From assembly GCA_910586485.1 (NCBI GenBank), contig CAJUIA010000006.1:1-64000 (forward strand): DNA of 64,000 nt, written 5' to 3'. The translations under genes and the position numbers were made by a program. Positions 32,269-41,493 of the stretch are shown here, piece by piece. This DNA is from an uncultured Acetatifactor sp. Its GTDB lineage: Bacteria > Bacillota > Clostridia > Lachnospirales > Lachnospiraceae. Under the pieces are notes generated by a model. The model was not told where the DNA came from. It did not search any database and saw only the letters and a program-made list of their open reading frames with translations. The first letter of the stretch is position 1, and the number at the start of each line of letters is the position of its first letter.

Positions 32269-34854
32269 ATGAACATTCAAAAATTTACGCAAAAGTCCGT
32301 GCAGGCCGTGGAAGGCTGCGAGCGGCTTGCATATGAGTACGGAAACCAGGAGCTGGAGCAGGAGCATCTGTTATACAGCCTGCTGACGCTGGAAGACAGC
32401 CTGATTCTGAAGCTCATCGAAAAGATGGAGATTCAGCAGGAGCATTTTGTGAGCAGAGTGGAAGCGGCTTTAAGAAAACGTCCTAAGGTGCAGGGCGGAC
32501 AGCTTCATATCGGCGAGATGCTGAACAAGGTGCTGATCGGAGCAGAGGATGAGGCAAAGGCGTTGGGGGATGAATATGTCTCCGTGGAGCATTTGTTTTT
32601 AGCCATGTTGAAGCACCCTAACAGGGAGCTTGCCCAGATCTGGAAGGAATACGGCATTACCAGAGAGCGTTTCCTGCAGGCTCTGTCCACAGTCCGGGGA
32701 AATCAGCGGGTTACCAGCGATAATCCGGAGGCTACCTATGATACGCTGGAAAAATACGGGCAGGAGCTGGTGGAGAAGGCAAGAAATCAGAAGCTGGATC
32801 CCGTGATCGGCAGGGATGGCGAGATCAGAAATATTATCCGTATTTTGTCCCGCAAGACCAAGAACAACCCCTGTCTGATCGGCGAGCCCGGCGTGGGTAA
32901 AACCGCTGTGGTGGAGGGCCTCGCCCAGCGTATTGTAAGGGGCGACGTGCCGGAGGGGCTGAAGGATAAGAAAATTTTTGCGCTGGATATGGGGGCCCTG
33001 GTGGCAGGCGCCAAGTATAGAGGCGAGTTTGAGGAACGTTTAAAAGCAGTGCTGGAGGATGTGAAAAACAGCGACGGGCAGATTATCCTGTTTATTGACG
33101 AGCTTCATACCATTGTGGGCGCAGGCAAGACGGACGGTGCTTTAGATGCCGGGAACATGTTAAAGCCCATGCTTGCCAGAGGCGAGCTTCACTGCATCGG
33201 CGCCACTACCTTAGACGAGTACAGGCAGTATATTGAGAAGGATGCGGCTCTGGAACGCCGTTTTCAGCCGGTGCTGGTGGATGAGCCTACGGTGGAGGAT
33301 ACCATCTCCATTCTCCGGGGTCTGAAGGAACGGTATGAGGTATATCATGGGGTTAAGATTATGGATAATGCCCTGGTCAGCGCAGCGGTGCTTTCCAACC
33401 GTTATATTTCCGACAGGTTTCTGCCGGATAAGGCCATCGACCTGGTGGATGAGGCCTGCGCGCTGATTAAGACGGAGCTGGACTCCATGCCTACGGAGCT
33501 TGACGAGCTGCAGCGAAAGATCATGCAGATGGAGATTGAAGAGGCGGCCCTGAAGAAGGAGGATGACCGGCTCAGTCAGGAAAGGCTGGCAAACCTGCAG
33601 AAGGAGCTTGCGGAGCTGAAGGAGGAATTTGCCGGGAAAAAGGCTCAGTGGGACAATGAGAAGGCTTCCGTGGAAAAGCTTTCCAGGCTGCGGGAGGAAA
33701 TTGACAGCGTCAACAGCGAGATTCAGATTGCCCAGAGAGAAGGCAATCTGGAAAAGGCGGCGGAGCTTTCCTATGGCAGACTGCCAAGTTTAAAAAAGCA
33801 GCTGGAGCAGGAGGAAGAAAGCGTCGGGGAAAGAGATATGACGCTGGTACATGAAAAGGTATCGGAGGATGAGATTGCCCGTATCGTTTCCAGATGGACG
33901 GGGATCCCCGTGTCAAAGCTGACGGAGAGCGAAAGAAATAAGACCCTGCATCTGGATCAGGAGCTTCACAGGAGAGTGATCGGTCAGGATGAGGGCGTCA
34001 CCAAGGTAACGGAAGCGATTATTCGTTCCAAAGCCGGTATCAAGGATCCGGACAAACCCATCGGCTCCTTCCTGTTTTTGGGACCCACGGGTGTGGGCAA
34101 GACAGAGCTTGCAAAGTCTCTTGCCGCCGCATTGTTTGATGATGAGACCAATATGGTGCGGATCGACATGAGCGAATATATGGAGAAATTCTCGGTGTCC
34201 AGGCTGATCGGAGCGCCTCCCGGATATGTGGGCTACGAAGAGGGGGGACAGTTGACCGAAGCAGTCAGAAGAAAGCCCTACAGCGTAGTGCTGTTTGACG
34301 AGATTGAGAAGGCCCATCCGGATGTGTTTAACGTGCTGCTGCAGGTGCTGGACGACGGGCGCGTCACGGATTCCCAGGGCAGGACCGTGGATTTTAAAAA
34401 TACGATTCTGATTATGACCTCCAACATTGGGGCTAATTATCTGCTGGACGGAATTGATGAGTCGGGCAGCATCAGCCGGGAAGCGGAAGAGGCGGTGATG
34501 GGTGAGCTGCGGGCGCATTTCAGGCCGGAGTTTTTAAACCGCCTGGATGAAACCATTCTTTTTAAGCCTTTGACAAAGGAAAATATCGGCGGTATTGTAT
34601 CGTTGATTGTCAAGGATTTAAACCGCCGCCTGGAAGAGCGGGATTTGAAGCTGGAGCTGACGGAGGATGCAGTGAGGCTGATTGTGGATAATGCGTATGA
34701 TCCGGTGTACGGAGCCCGTCCTTTAAAGCGCTATGTACAAAAGTATGTGGAGACCATGACGGCAAAGCTGATTCTGGAGGACAAGGTGCGCGGCGGAGAC
34801 CGGGTGGTGATTGACGCGGAGAACGGAGAATTGACCGCCAGAGTGAACGGGTGA
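32269..34854 (+). CDS. clpB: ATP-dependent protein disaggregase ClpB
   Basis: 861 residues, cytoplasmic hexameric AAA+ chaperone that extracts polypeptides from aggregates with DnaK. Domains: N-terminal Clp repeats (about 1-145), NBD1 with Walker A GEPGVGKT near 205, a coiled-coil middle domain (about 400-520, LDELQRKIMQMEIEEAALKK onward) that distinguishes ClpB from ClpC/ClpA, NBD2 with GPTGVGKTELAKSLA near 605, and the C-terminal D2-small domain. There is no ClpP-binding IGF/IGL loop obvious. GGGGAGG precedes the ATG. Length matches the family. Confidence 0.97.
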   Translation: MNIQKFTQKSVQAVEGCERLAYEYGNQELEQEHLLYSLLTLEDSLILKLIEKMEIQQEHFVSRVEAALRKRPKVQGGQLHIGEMLNKVLIGAEDEAKALGDEYVSVEHLFLAMLKHPNRELAQIWKEYGITRERFLQALSTVRGNQRVTSDNPEATYDTLEKYGQELVEKARNQKLDPVIGRDGEIRNIIRILSRKTKNNPCLIGEPGVGKTAVVEGLAQRIVRGDVPEGLKDKKIFALDMGALVAGAKYRGEFEERLKAVLEDVKNSDGQIILFIDELHTIVGAGKTDGALDAGNMLKPMLARGELHCIGATTLDEYRQYIEKDAALERRFQPVLVDEPTVEDTISILRGLKERYEVYHGVKIMDNALVSAAVLSNRYISDRFLPDKAIDLVDEACALIKTELDSMPTELDELQRKIMQMEIEEAALKKEDDRLSQERLANLQKELAELKEEFAGKKAQWDNEKASVEKLSRLREEIDSVNSEIQIAQREGNLEKAAELSYGRLPSLKKQLEQEEESVGERDMTLVHEKVSEDEIARIVSRWTGIPVSKLTESERNKTLHLDQELHRRVIGQDEGVTKVTEAIIRSKAGIKDPDKPIGSFLFLGPTGVGKTELAKSLAAALFDDETNMVRIDMSEYMEKFSVSRLIGAPPGYVGYEEGGQLTEAVRRKPYSVVLFDEIEKAHPDVFNVLLQVLDDGRVTDSQGRTVDFKNTILIMTSNIGANYLLDGIDESGSISREAEEAVMGELRAHFRPEFLNRLDETILFKPLTKENIGGIVSLIVKDLNRRLEERDLKLELTEDAVRLIVDNAYDPVYGARPLKRYVQKYVETMTAKLILEDKVRGGDRVVIDAENGELTARVNG

Positions 34855-34870
34855 AAGGATTAGGTGAAAG

Positions 34871-35044
34871 ATGATACCAAAGGATCCGGCAATGCTGTTA
34901 AGCTTTGTAAATCTGAAGCTGCGTGATTTTTATGACAGTCTGGAAGCTCTCTGCGAGGATCTGGATGTTGACAGAGACGAGCTTAAAAGTAAGCTTGCGG
35001 CCATCGACTATCATTACGATAAGGAGAAAAACAGGTTTGTATAA
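34871..35044 (+). CDS. DUF4250 small protein (57 aa)
   Basis: ATG at 34871, stop at 35042-35044. The product starts MIPKDPAMLLSFVNLKLRDF and ends DYHYDKEKNRFV, the pattern of the DUF4250 proteins common in Clostridia. It is acidic and mostly helical (DSLEALCEDLDVDRDELKSKL resembles a small helix-turn-helix-like fold). Function is unknown. It begins 16 bases after clpB, and its last 8 bases overlap the start of the following ASKHA gene, so the three genes may be cotranscribed. Confidence 0.85.
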   Translation: MIPKDPAMLLSFVNLKLRDFYDSLEALCEDLDVDRDELKSKLAAIDYHYDKEKNRFV

Positions 35045-36332
35045 AAAGGGACTGCGCTGCCGCATCTGCACGGGCTGTGGGCTCTGCCCCGGCGTGACGC
35101 CGGAAATCTTTAAGGCGGGCGGCGGGGAAGGCGGGGAAAAGATAAGCGGCGCCATGCAGGTGCTTGCGGACAGCGCTTTTACGAAAAATCCGGCGTCAGC
35201 CGTCTGCGGGAATAAACGCCTTGTCACGGCAGACCTGGGAACCACTACCGTTGCCATGCTGTTATACGGGCCGGGCGGAGCCGTGGAGGACAGGTATCTG
35301 GCGGTGAATCCTCAGTCGGCATACGGCGCTGATGTGATCTCAAGAATCCGGGCGGCAGAGGATAAGGAAAGTGCAAAGGACATGCGCACAATGATTCTGC
35401 AGGTGCTGGAACAGGGACTGGAGCGTTTTCGGAAAAGACTGACAGGGCAGGAGCACCTGCAGATGGTGCTGGCGGCCAATACGACTATGACTTATCTGCT
35501 GATGGGATGGGACACGTCCGAACTGGGACGTGCCCCTTTTCGTGCTTCCTGCCTAAGCGGGGGAGAAATGAAGATCGGGGACGTGCCCTGTTTTGTCCTT
35601 CCCGGAGTGTCTGCCTTTGTGGGGGGAGACATCACGGCGGGAATGTATGCCTGCGGCATGGGCGAAGGGGAAGAAATCATACTGCTGATCGACCTGGGGA
35701 CCAACGGAGAGATCGTTCTCGGAAACAGGAAACGCCGCATTGCCTGCGCCACGGCGGCGGGACCTGCCTTTGAGGGCGGCGCAAACAGGGGAGTCTGGGG
35801 CGCGGATATGATCAGCCGTCTTGCCGCGCTGCGCAGGGAGGGACTTTTGGATGAGACGGGGCTGTTGGCGGAGAGCTGCTTTGAGGACGGAGTGCGGGTG
35901 GGAAATGTCCATGTGACACAGGAGTCTGTGAGGGCAGTCCAGCTGGCAAAGGGAGCCATTGCGGCGGGGATTGAGATACTGCTGGAAAAGTACGGGATCA
36001 GCGAGGAACAGGTGGACCGGGTGGTGCTGGCCGGAGGCTTCGGCTATTATCTGAATCCGGAAGATGCCGCGCTGATCGGAATGCTTCAGCCGGAGCTGGC
36101 CAGGAAGGCTGTGGCCGGCGGAAATACGGCGCTTTCCGGCGCCTTGAAGGCAGGGGTCAAACTGGCGGCCGCAGGAACAAAGCAGCTGTCTGTGGAGCTT
36201 CAGAAGCTGATTTCCGGCACGGAGGTGCTGAATCTGGCAGAAGAAGCGGATTTCAACCGGCGCTACATACAGGCCATGAAGCTGGAGGCGGGGTGTCCGA
36301 ACTGTTGCGGCGCCTGTTACGGCGACGCCTGA
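35037..36332 (+). CDS. ASKHA-domain protein related to corrinoid-protein reductive activators (RACo/DUF4445)
   Basis: About 431 residues from a TTG at 35037 (AAGGAG about ten bases upstream). N-terminal CRICTGCGLCPG gives Cys at about 8, 11, 14 and 17, a CxxCxxCxxC cluster. The ASKHA ATPase body follows: phosphate-1 motif TADLGTTTVAM, then LIDLGTNGEIVLG and VVLAGGFGYYL. The C-terminus ends in a second Cys cluster, CPNCCGACYGDA. RACo proteins use ATP to drive low-potential reduction of cobalamin proteins but normally carry a 2Fe-2S domain in front; here a short 4Fe-4S-like motif stands in its place. The target is unknown. Confidence 0.85.
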   Translation: MYKKGLRCRICTGCGLCPGVTPEIFKAGGGEGGEKISGAMQVLADSAFTKNPASAVCGNKRLVTADLGTTTVAMLLYGPGGAVEDRYLAVNPQSAYGADVISRIRAAEDKESAKDMRTMILQVLEQGLERFRKRLTGQEHLQMVLAANTTMTYLLMGWDTSELGRAPFRASCLSGGEMKIGDVPCFVLPGVSAFVGGDITAGMYACGMGEGEEIILLIDLGTNGEIVLGNRKRRIACATAAGPAFEGGANRGVWGADMISRLAALRREGLLDETGLLAESCFEDGVRVGNVHVTQESVRAVQLAKGAIAAGIEILLEKYGISEEQVDRVVLAGGFGYYLNPEDAALIGMLQPELARKAVAGGNTALSGALKAGVKLAAAGTKQLSVELQKLISGTEVLNLAEEADFNRRYIQAMKLEAGCPNCCGACYGDA

Positions 36333-36349
36333 AAATTTGCAAAGTCAGA

Positions 36350-36378
36350 TTGACAATTCAGCGGGGCAATAGTATAAT
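36350..36378 (+). promoter_or_regulatory. Consensus sigma-A promoter of the signalling island
   Basis: TTGACA (36350-36355), a 17-base spacer and TATAAT (36373-36378). A leader of about 85 bases contains the hairpin CCCGATT-TCG-AATCGGG (36406-36422). Confidence 0.9.
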
Positions 36379-36472
36379 GAAAACGGTTTAACAGGCAATA
36401 TATAACCCGATTTCGAATCGGGAGAGAGGAAAACAGTCTGCGTTTTAATGCGGCTGGATTATGTAAAAGATC

Positions 36473-37555
36473 ATGGATAAACAGCAAATATTGATCGTGG
36501 ATGACGAGGAAGTCAACAGAGAACTGCTTCGCATGATGTTTGACACAGACTATGATATTCTGGAGGCGGCAGACGGAGGGCAGGCGGTAGAGCAGATAGA
36601 GAAGCACGGAGATCTGGCGCTGATCCTGTTGGATGTGGTGATGCCGGTTTTAGACGGATTCAAGGTACTGGATTATATGAAGGAAAAGAACCTTCTGGAT
36701 GCCATACCGGTTATTTTGATTACCAGTATGACACCCAAGGAGAGCGAGGGAAGGGCGTATCGCTACGGCATTGCCGACGTGATGCACAAGCCCTTTGAAC
36801 CTGCTATTATCAGAAGGCGTGCCCGCAACATTATCGAGCTTTATCAAAATAAGCGCAATATGGAGCTGCGGCTGAAGGAGCAGGAACAGGCAATCAGAGA
36901 GCAGGAGCAGAGAATCCGCCAGAACAACGATTTTATGATCGAGGCATTAAGTGCCGTGGTGGAATTCAGAAATGTGGAGACCGGCGACCATGTGCGGCGG
37001 ATTAAATATTTTACCAGAATACTTTTAAAGTATGTGGCGAAGTATTGTCCTCAGTATGATCTCACACCGGAGAAGATTGATCAGATCGCCAGAGCATCGG
37101 CGCTGCATGACATAGGAAAGATCGGAATTCCCGATGCGATCCTGTTAAAGCCGGCGCGCCTGACTCCGGAGGAATTTGAGATTATGAAGACGCATACCAC
37201 CATCGGAGCCGAAATTCTGGAGTCCTGCAAGAAAGCTTATGCAGACGATTTCTATCAGTACTGCTATGACATATGCCGGTATCATCATGAAAGATGGGAC
37301 GGCAAGGGCTATCCGGATCATCTGGTGGGTGAAGAAATCCCCATCAGCGCACAGATCGTAGCCGTGGCCGATGTATATGATGCTTTGGTAAGCGACAGAG
37401 TTTATAAAACTGCATACAGTAACGCAATAGCATACGATATGATCCTGAACGGAGAATGCGGGCAATTCTCACCCGATGTACTCAAATGCTTTGAGCTCGC
37501 TAAAGAGGATTTTTTCAATATTGTTGAAGTGATCAAGATGTTCAATTTTACTTGA
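36473..37555 (+). CDS. Response regulator with HD-GYP domain (c-di-GMP phosphodiesterase)
   Basis: 360 residues, cytoplasmic. Receiver domain at 1-120: acidic pocket IVDDEE, phospho-acceptor Asp in LLDVVMP near 52 and a conserved Lys in MHKPFEP. A glutamate/arginine-rich coiled coil (about 125-150) links to an HD-GYP domain with HDIGKIGIPD near 206, KTHTTIGAEI, YHHERWDGKGYP and VADVYDAL. All signature residues are present, so it should hydrolyse cyclic-di-GMP when phosphorylated. The Shine-Dalgarno is weak. It has its own promoter and terminator, ahead of the Hpt/kinase/che genes. Confidence 0.93.
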   Translation: MDKQQILIVDDEEVNRELLRMMFDTDYDILEAADGGQAVEQIEKHGDLALILLDVVMPVLDGFKVLDYMKEKNLLDAIPVILITSMTPKESEGRAYRYGIADVMHKPFEPAIIRRRARNIIELYQNKRNMELRLKEQEQAIREQEQRIRQNNDFMIEALSAVVEFRNVETGDHVRRIKYFTRILLKYVAKYCPQYDLTPEKIDQIARASALHDIGKIGIPDAILLKPARLTPEEFEIMKTHTTIGAEILESCKKAYADDFYQYCYDICRYHHERWDGKGYPDHLVGEEIPISAQIVAVADVYDALVSDRVYKTAYSNAIAYDMILNGECGQFSPDVLKCFELAKEDFFNIVEVIKMFNFT

Positions 37556-37575
37556 ATCTGATTTGTAACGCGGGG

Positions 37576-37616
37576 AAAGGCTGAAAAGAGGGTTTACATA
37601 TTTTTCAGCCTTTTTA
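37576..37616 (+). terminator. Rho-independent terminator after the HD-GYP regulator
   Basis: AAAGGCTGAAAA (37576-37587) pairs with TTTTCAGCCTTT (37602-37613), and the right arm merges into a T5 tract. Confidence 0.85.
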
Positions 37617-37673
37617 TATTGAAACATTGAAACGGCTGCAATCGTTGAAATGCAGAGAAAGAAGGAAAAGAAA

Positions 37674-38045
37674 ATGGACGAGAGCTTTAAGCAGCGGCTG
37701 ACGGAAAGCGGAGCGGACGTAGAAAATACGGTCAGACGCTTTATGGGAAATGAGGCAATGTACGAGAAGTTTTTGAAAAAGTTCAAGGATAATTCTAATT
37801 ATTCCGGATTAGAGGAAGGCGTCAGTACATGTAATTATGAAGAGGTATTTACCTGCGCGCACACACTTAAGGGTGTTTCCGCCAATCTGGGGCTTGACCC
37901 TATTTGCAAGGCTGCATCGGATCTTACGGAAGAAGTCAGGGGAAAGGCAGCGGAAGAGGTAAACCAGGCGCGGGTACAGGAAATATGGCAGGAGCTTCAG
38001 AAAGTATACAAGGTGTTCGACGAGCTGCTAAGTGAGCTGCAGTAA
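37674..38045 (+). CDS. Stand-alone Hpt (histidine phosphotransfer) protein
   Basis: 123 residues, one four-helix Hpt domain. The phospho-accepting histidine is His 63 in CAHTLKGVSANLGL, the classic HxLKG motif. Start MDESF is chosen because AAGGA lies 7 bases upstream; the frame is open to 37650. It is cytoplasmic, probably shuttling phosphoryl groups between the kinase encoded next and the receivers around it. The C-terminus is helical. Confidence 0.9.
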   Translation: MDESFKQRLTESGADVENTVRRFMGNEAMYEKFLKKFKDNSNYSGLEEGVSTCNYEEVFTCAHTLKGVSANLGLDPICKAASDLTEEVRGKAAEEVNQARVQEIWQELQKVYKVFDELLSELQ

Positions 38046-38089
38046 AAAGCTGCCGGAGGACATACTTAAAAAACGCACAGGGGGTAGAT

Positions 38090-39520
38090 GTGTCTGTGGA
38101 TAAGGAATGGTTGAGCTCCCGGATCGCAGATGAGACGATAGAGCTGGTGCTGGTCTTTGAGGATGAGGGCGGGATTATCTGGGCCAATGAGGCGGCGTGT
38201 CAGAAGCTGGAGTATGAGAGTCCGGATTTGACCGGATGCAGCATGAAGCAGATATTCCGGCAGGATTTCAGGGAACAGGAGCCTTTTGACAGGCTGAAGC
38301 TTACGGAAAAAAAGGAGACGGCGGCCTATCGGAAGAACGGTTCCTGCTTTCCGGTTCATGTCAGGACTTTTCCGGGAAAGGAAGAGGGGACTTACATACT
38401 GCTGGCGGAGGATATTGCGGACCGCAAGAGCATGGATATGCGCAGCAAGCGAATGCGGCAGGACGAGGAAGAAAACCTCAGGGCAAGGAACGACTTTGTT
38501 TCCAATGTGACGCATGAGCTGCGGACACCGGTAAACGGGATCAGAGGCCATGCTTCCACACTTCTTGATGAGGTGGGAGAGGAGCAGAGGAAAACCCTGG
38601 AGCTGATTCTGCACTGCTGTAATAATATGTCTGCTATCATTGATAATATTCTGGACTATGGCAAGCTGGGATCTGGTAAGTTTACCATTGATGAAAAGGA
38701 ATTTGACTTTTACAAAATGATGGATCGGGCCATTGCTACCCATATGGCGGAGATCAATAAAAAGGAGCTGCGCCTGAATCTGGATGTGGATCAGACGATT
38801 CCGCAGTTTCTGGTTGGAGACGAGCTGCGCCTGGTTCAGATTATCAATAATCTGCTGTCCAATGCCATCAAGTTTACCATGATCGGCTCGGTAGGCGTTG
38901 TAGTCAGCAGAACCGAGCAGACAGCTGATGAGGTGGAGCTGTTTTTCATGGTGAAGGACAGCGGCATCGGAATGACCCAGAAGGAGCAGGATAAGCTGTT
39001 TCAGAGCTTTACCCAGGCCGATGCTTCCATTACAAGACGCTTCGGGGGCACGGGGCTGGGCCTGGCGATCACAAAGCAGCTGGTGGAGCTGATGCGGGGG
39101 AGTATTCAGGTAGAGAGCGAAAAGGGAAAGGGAAGCACTTTTTCGTTTTCTGTAAGGCTTAAAACCGGCAGCACGGAAGGCGGCGCAGCATCGTACAAGG
39201 GATATGAGGGGCTGATCAGCTTTGCCAAGGACAACGGCAGGACGGATGAGGATGATTTTTCCCGTTTCGGGGAGCCGGCCAATAAAGAAGAACTGAAAAA
39301 GCGTATGGAGAAGCTGGTTTTGTCCATTGAGCTGGGTACATGGGATAAGGCGGAGGTGCTGGCCTCCACGGTAAAGGAGCTTGTGAAGAACAGCGATGAT
39401 GAGATGAGACGTCTGGTGCTGCGGATGGAGATGGCCATCAGAAAGAGCAATTACGAAAAGAGCATTGCGGCCTGCGGGGTGGTGAAGGATGCTATCATAC
39501 AAAGAATCGGAGAACTGTAG
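38090..39520 (+). CDS. Soluble PAS-containing sensor histidine kinase
   Basis: 476 residues with no membrane segment, so a cytoplasmic sensor. Residues about 10-110 form a PAS domain. The HisKA box has His 142 in NVTHELRTPVNGIRGHAS. The ATPase domain shows N box NNLLSNAIKFT, G1 VKDSGIGM, F box and G2 FGGTGLGLAITKQL. About 100 extra C-terminal residues are helical and lack a receiver or Hpt signature. The GTG start has GGGGG upstream. It lies between the Hpt gene and the second REC-HD gene, so a kinase-Hpt-regulator relay is likely. Confidence 0.9.
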   Translation: MSVDKEWLSSRIADETIELVLVFEDEGGIIWANEAACQKLEYESPDLTGCSMKQIFRQDFREQEPFDRLKLTEKKETAAYRKNGSCFPVHVRTFPGKEEGTYILLAEDIADRKSMDMRSKRMRQDEEENLRARNDFVSNVTHELRTPVNGIRGHASTLLDEVGEEQRKTLELILHCCNNMSAIIDNILDYGKLGSGKFTIDEKEFDFYKMMDRAIATHMAEINKKELRLNLDVDQTIPQFLVGDELRLVQIINNLLSNAIKFTMIGSVGVVVSRTEQTADEVELFFMVKDSGIGMTQKEQDKLFQSFTQADASITRRFGGTGLGLAITKQLVELMRGSIQVESEKGKGSTFSFSVRLKTGSTEGGAASYKGYEGLISFAKDNGRTDEDDFSRFGEPANKEELKKRMEKLVLSIELGTWDKAEVLASTVKELVKNSDDEMRRLVLRMEMAIRKSNYEKSIAACGVVKDAIIQRIGEL

Positions 39521-39535
39521 AAGGGGGGATACGGC

Positions 39536-40615
39536 ATGGAAGAAATGGAATCGGCAAAAAAGGAAGCGCTCCGGATCCTGATTGTGGATGATATTGACAT
39601 GAATGTGGAAATTCTGAATAATATTATTTCGCAGGAAGGTTACGGAACCATGTGCGCAACCAGCGTGCGCCAGGCACTGGAGCTGATGAAGGAAGCGACA
39701 CCGGCACTGATTCTGTCGGATCTGTCCATGCCCGAAATTGATGGGCTGGAATTCTGCAGGATGTTGAAGGATGATCCTGAAACCAGGGATATTCCTTTTG
39801 TCTTTATCTCCGTATTGAATACCAGTGAAGAGAAGAAGCAGGCGTTCCAGGCCGGGGCGGTGGACTTTATTCCCAAGCCCTTTGATCCGGTGGAGGTCAT
39901 CATGCGGGTGAGCAATCACTTAAGCAGCTACCGTTTAAGACAGCAGATGGCGGAGCATAACCGAATGATGCACCGGCTGATCGAGACCAAGCAGGAACAG
40001 GTGGAGCAGGAGCAGAGGAACGTGCTGACGGCAATCTCCAAAATCATACAAAGGTGCAATCCGGCTGAGGGAAATCATTTGGGGAATGTAGGTTATAACT
40101 GCGGAATGTTGGCTCAGGGGCTGCAGCTGCTTTCCGCTTACGAGGATGAGATTAACGATGAGTTTGTGGAGACCATAGCCACGGCGGCCGGAATACATGA
40201 CATCGGCAGCTTTGTCCTTTCGGGAAACAAATTTCCGTCAGATGCCTGGTCCAGAGAAAGAGGCAGTGAGTATCTGATCAAATGTGCAGATACGGCAAAA
40301 GATGTGCTGGAGGATATATGTGCGGGACAGAAGCCCGGAAGATTTCTGTCTATGGCCATTACCATTGCCACCGTCCATTATGCCCATTTTGACGGGACCG
40401 GGTATCCGGCCCTGAAGGGGAAGGATATTCCGCTGGAAGTGAGGATTGCTTCTCTGGCTAATGATTTTGATCATCTGACGGCGGGAAAGACCAAGATGGG
40501 AAAACGTTCTGTGGAAGAGTGTATCGAGATGATCAATGAGGGTGCCGGTACCTGGTACGATCCCGATCTTGTAAAAGTTTTTAACAAAATCTGGCGACAG
40601 TTGAGAAGGGATTGA
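39536..40615 (+). CDS. Response regulator with a degenerate HD-GYP-like domain
   Basis: 359 residues. Receiver (about 12-130) with IVDDID, acceptor Asp in LSDLSMP and Lys in IPKPFDP, then a Q/E-rich coiled coil and an HD domain. The HD domain keeps HDIGS near 222 and FDGTGYP near 285, but the metal/substrate residues are eroded: the Lys of HDxGK is Ser, the HxxxG histidine is absent, and HHExxDG reads HYAHFDG. It is therefore probably a non-catalytic partner or binding protein rather than an active phosphodiesterase (inference). It follows the kinase gene by 15 bases. Confidence 0.87.
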   Translation: MEEMESAKKEALRILIVDDIDMNVEILNNIISQEGYGTMCATSVRQALELMKEATPALILSDLSMPEIDGLEFCRMLKDDPETRDIPFVFISVLNTSEEKKQAFQAGAVDFIPKPFDPVEVIMRVSNHLSSYRLRQQMAEHNRMMHRLIETKQEQVEQEQRNVLTAISKIIQRCNPAEGNHLGNVGYNCGMLAQGLQLLSAYEDEINDEFVETIATAAGIHDIGSFVLSGNKFPSDAWSRERGSEYLIKCADTAKDVLEDICAGQKPGRFLSMAITIATVHYAHFDGTGYPALKGKDIPLEVRIASLANDFDHLTAGKTKMGKRSVEECIEMINEGAGTWYDPDLVKVFNKIWRQLRRD

Positions 40616-40640
40616 CAATAAAATACAAAAATTGTATCAT
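40612..40640 (+). promoter_or_regulatory. Sigma-A promoter of the che operon
   Basis: TTGACA (40612-40617) overlaps the stop codon of the preceding regulator gene; a 17-base spacer leads to TATCAT (40635-40640). Confidence 0.85.
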
Positions 40641-40676
40641 TAACATAAGATTTTGTTGTCTGAGGAGGCGGTTTTT

Positions 40677-41480
40677 TTGATTACGGACAGTGATTTCCAT
40701 CATATTGTGTCGTATATGCAGAAGAATTATGGTATTGATTTAAGCCAGAAGCGGGTGCTGGTAGGAGGGAGGCTTGAAAATTATCTGGCCCGGAACGGCT
40801 ATAGCAGCTGTGCCGAATATATGGCGAAGGTAGAACATAACCCGGGCGGTCCGGAGGCTACGGACATTGTCAACGCATTGACTACCAACCATACATATTT
40901 TATGCGGGAAAGCGATCATTTTGATTATATGCAGAAGGTGGTTCTTCCTTGGGCCAGAGAGCAGGCGGCAGCCACAAGGGATTTGCGCATATGGTGTGGT
41001 GCGTCTTCTACGGGGGAAGAGCCTTATACTTTGGCTATGGTGCTGCTGGACTTTTTCGGACTGGAACATTCATCCTGGGATACAAAGGTCCTTGCTACAG
41101 ATATATCTACCAGAGTTCTGGAGCATGCGTCGCGGGGCATCTATTTAAAGGAGGATGTAGATCCGCTGCCGTCAAAGTGGAAGCAGCGGTACTTTAAGCA
41201 GATCAGCGACGAAGAGTATCAGGTGAAGGATGTATTGAAACAGGAGCTGATCTTCAGGCAGTTCAACCTGATGAATCCTCTGCCCTTCCGGAAAAAGTTC
41301 CATATTGTCTTTTTGCGGAATGTAATGATTTATTTCCCAAATGACACCAAGCATCAGCTCGTACAGAGGATCTATGACTGTATGGAGCCGGGAGGCTATT
41401 TGTTTATCGGTACTACGGAGAGCCTTGACCGTCATATGATAAAGTTCCAATATGTGCAACCGTCGATTTACAGAAAATAG
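40677..41480 (+). CDS. cheR: Chemotaxis receptor methyltransferase CheR
   Basis: 267 residues from a TTG at 40677, eight bases after GAGGAGG; the frame is open to 40653. An N-terminal helical domain (about 1-75) precedes a SAM-dependent methyltransferase domain with IWCGASSTGEEPYTLAM (SAM loop), ATDIS and FLRNVMIYF. It methylates glutamates of the chemoreceptor. It is the first gene of the che operon behind its own promoter. Confidence 0.95.
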   Translation: MITDSDFHHIVSYMQKNYGIDLSQKRVLVGGRLENYLARNGYSSCAEYMAKVEHNPGGPEATDIVNALTTNHTYFMRESDHFDYMQKVVLPWAREQAAATRDLRIWCGASSTGEEPYTLAMVLLDFFGLEHSSWDTKVLATDISTRVLEHASRGIYLKEDVDPLPSKWKQRYFKQISDEEYQVKDVLKQELIFRQFNLMNPLPFRKKFHIVFLRNVMIYFPNDTKHQLVQRIYDCMEPGGYLFIGTTESLDRHMIKFQYVQPSIYRK

Positions 41481-41493
41481 GAGGGCTGACATT

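Noticed and set aside
34854..36332. Long 5' extension of the ASKHA gene back to 34923
   Set aside because: That part overlaps the DUF4250 gene in another frame and has no ribosome site; a TTG with AAGGAG at 35037 is better.
36379..36472. Possible c-di-GMP (GEMM) riboswitch in the leader of the HD-GYP gene
   Set aside because: Only one short hairpin is visible and the conserved GEMM core was not recognised.
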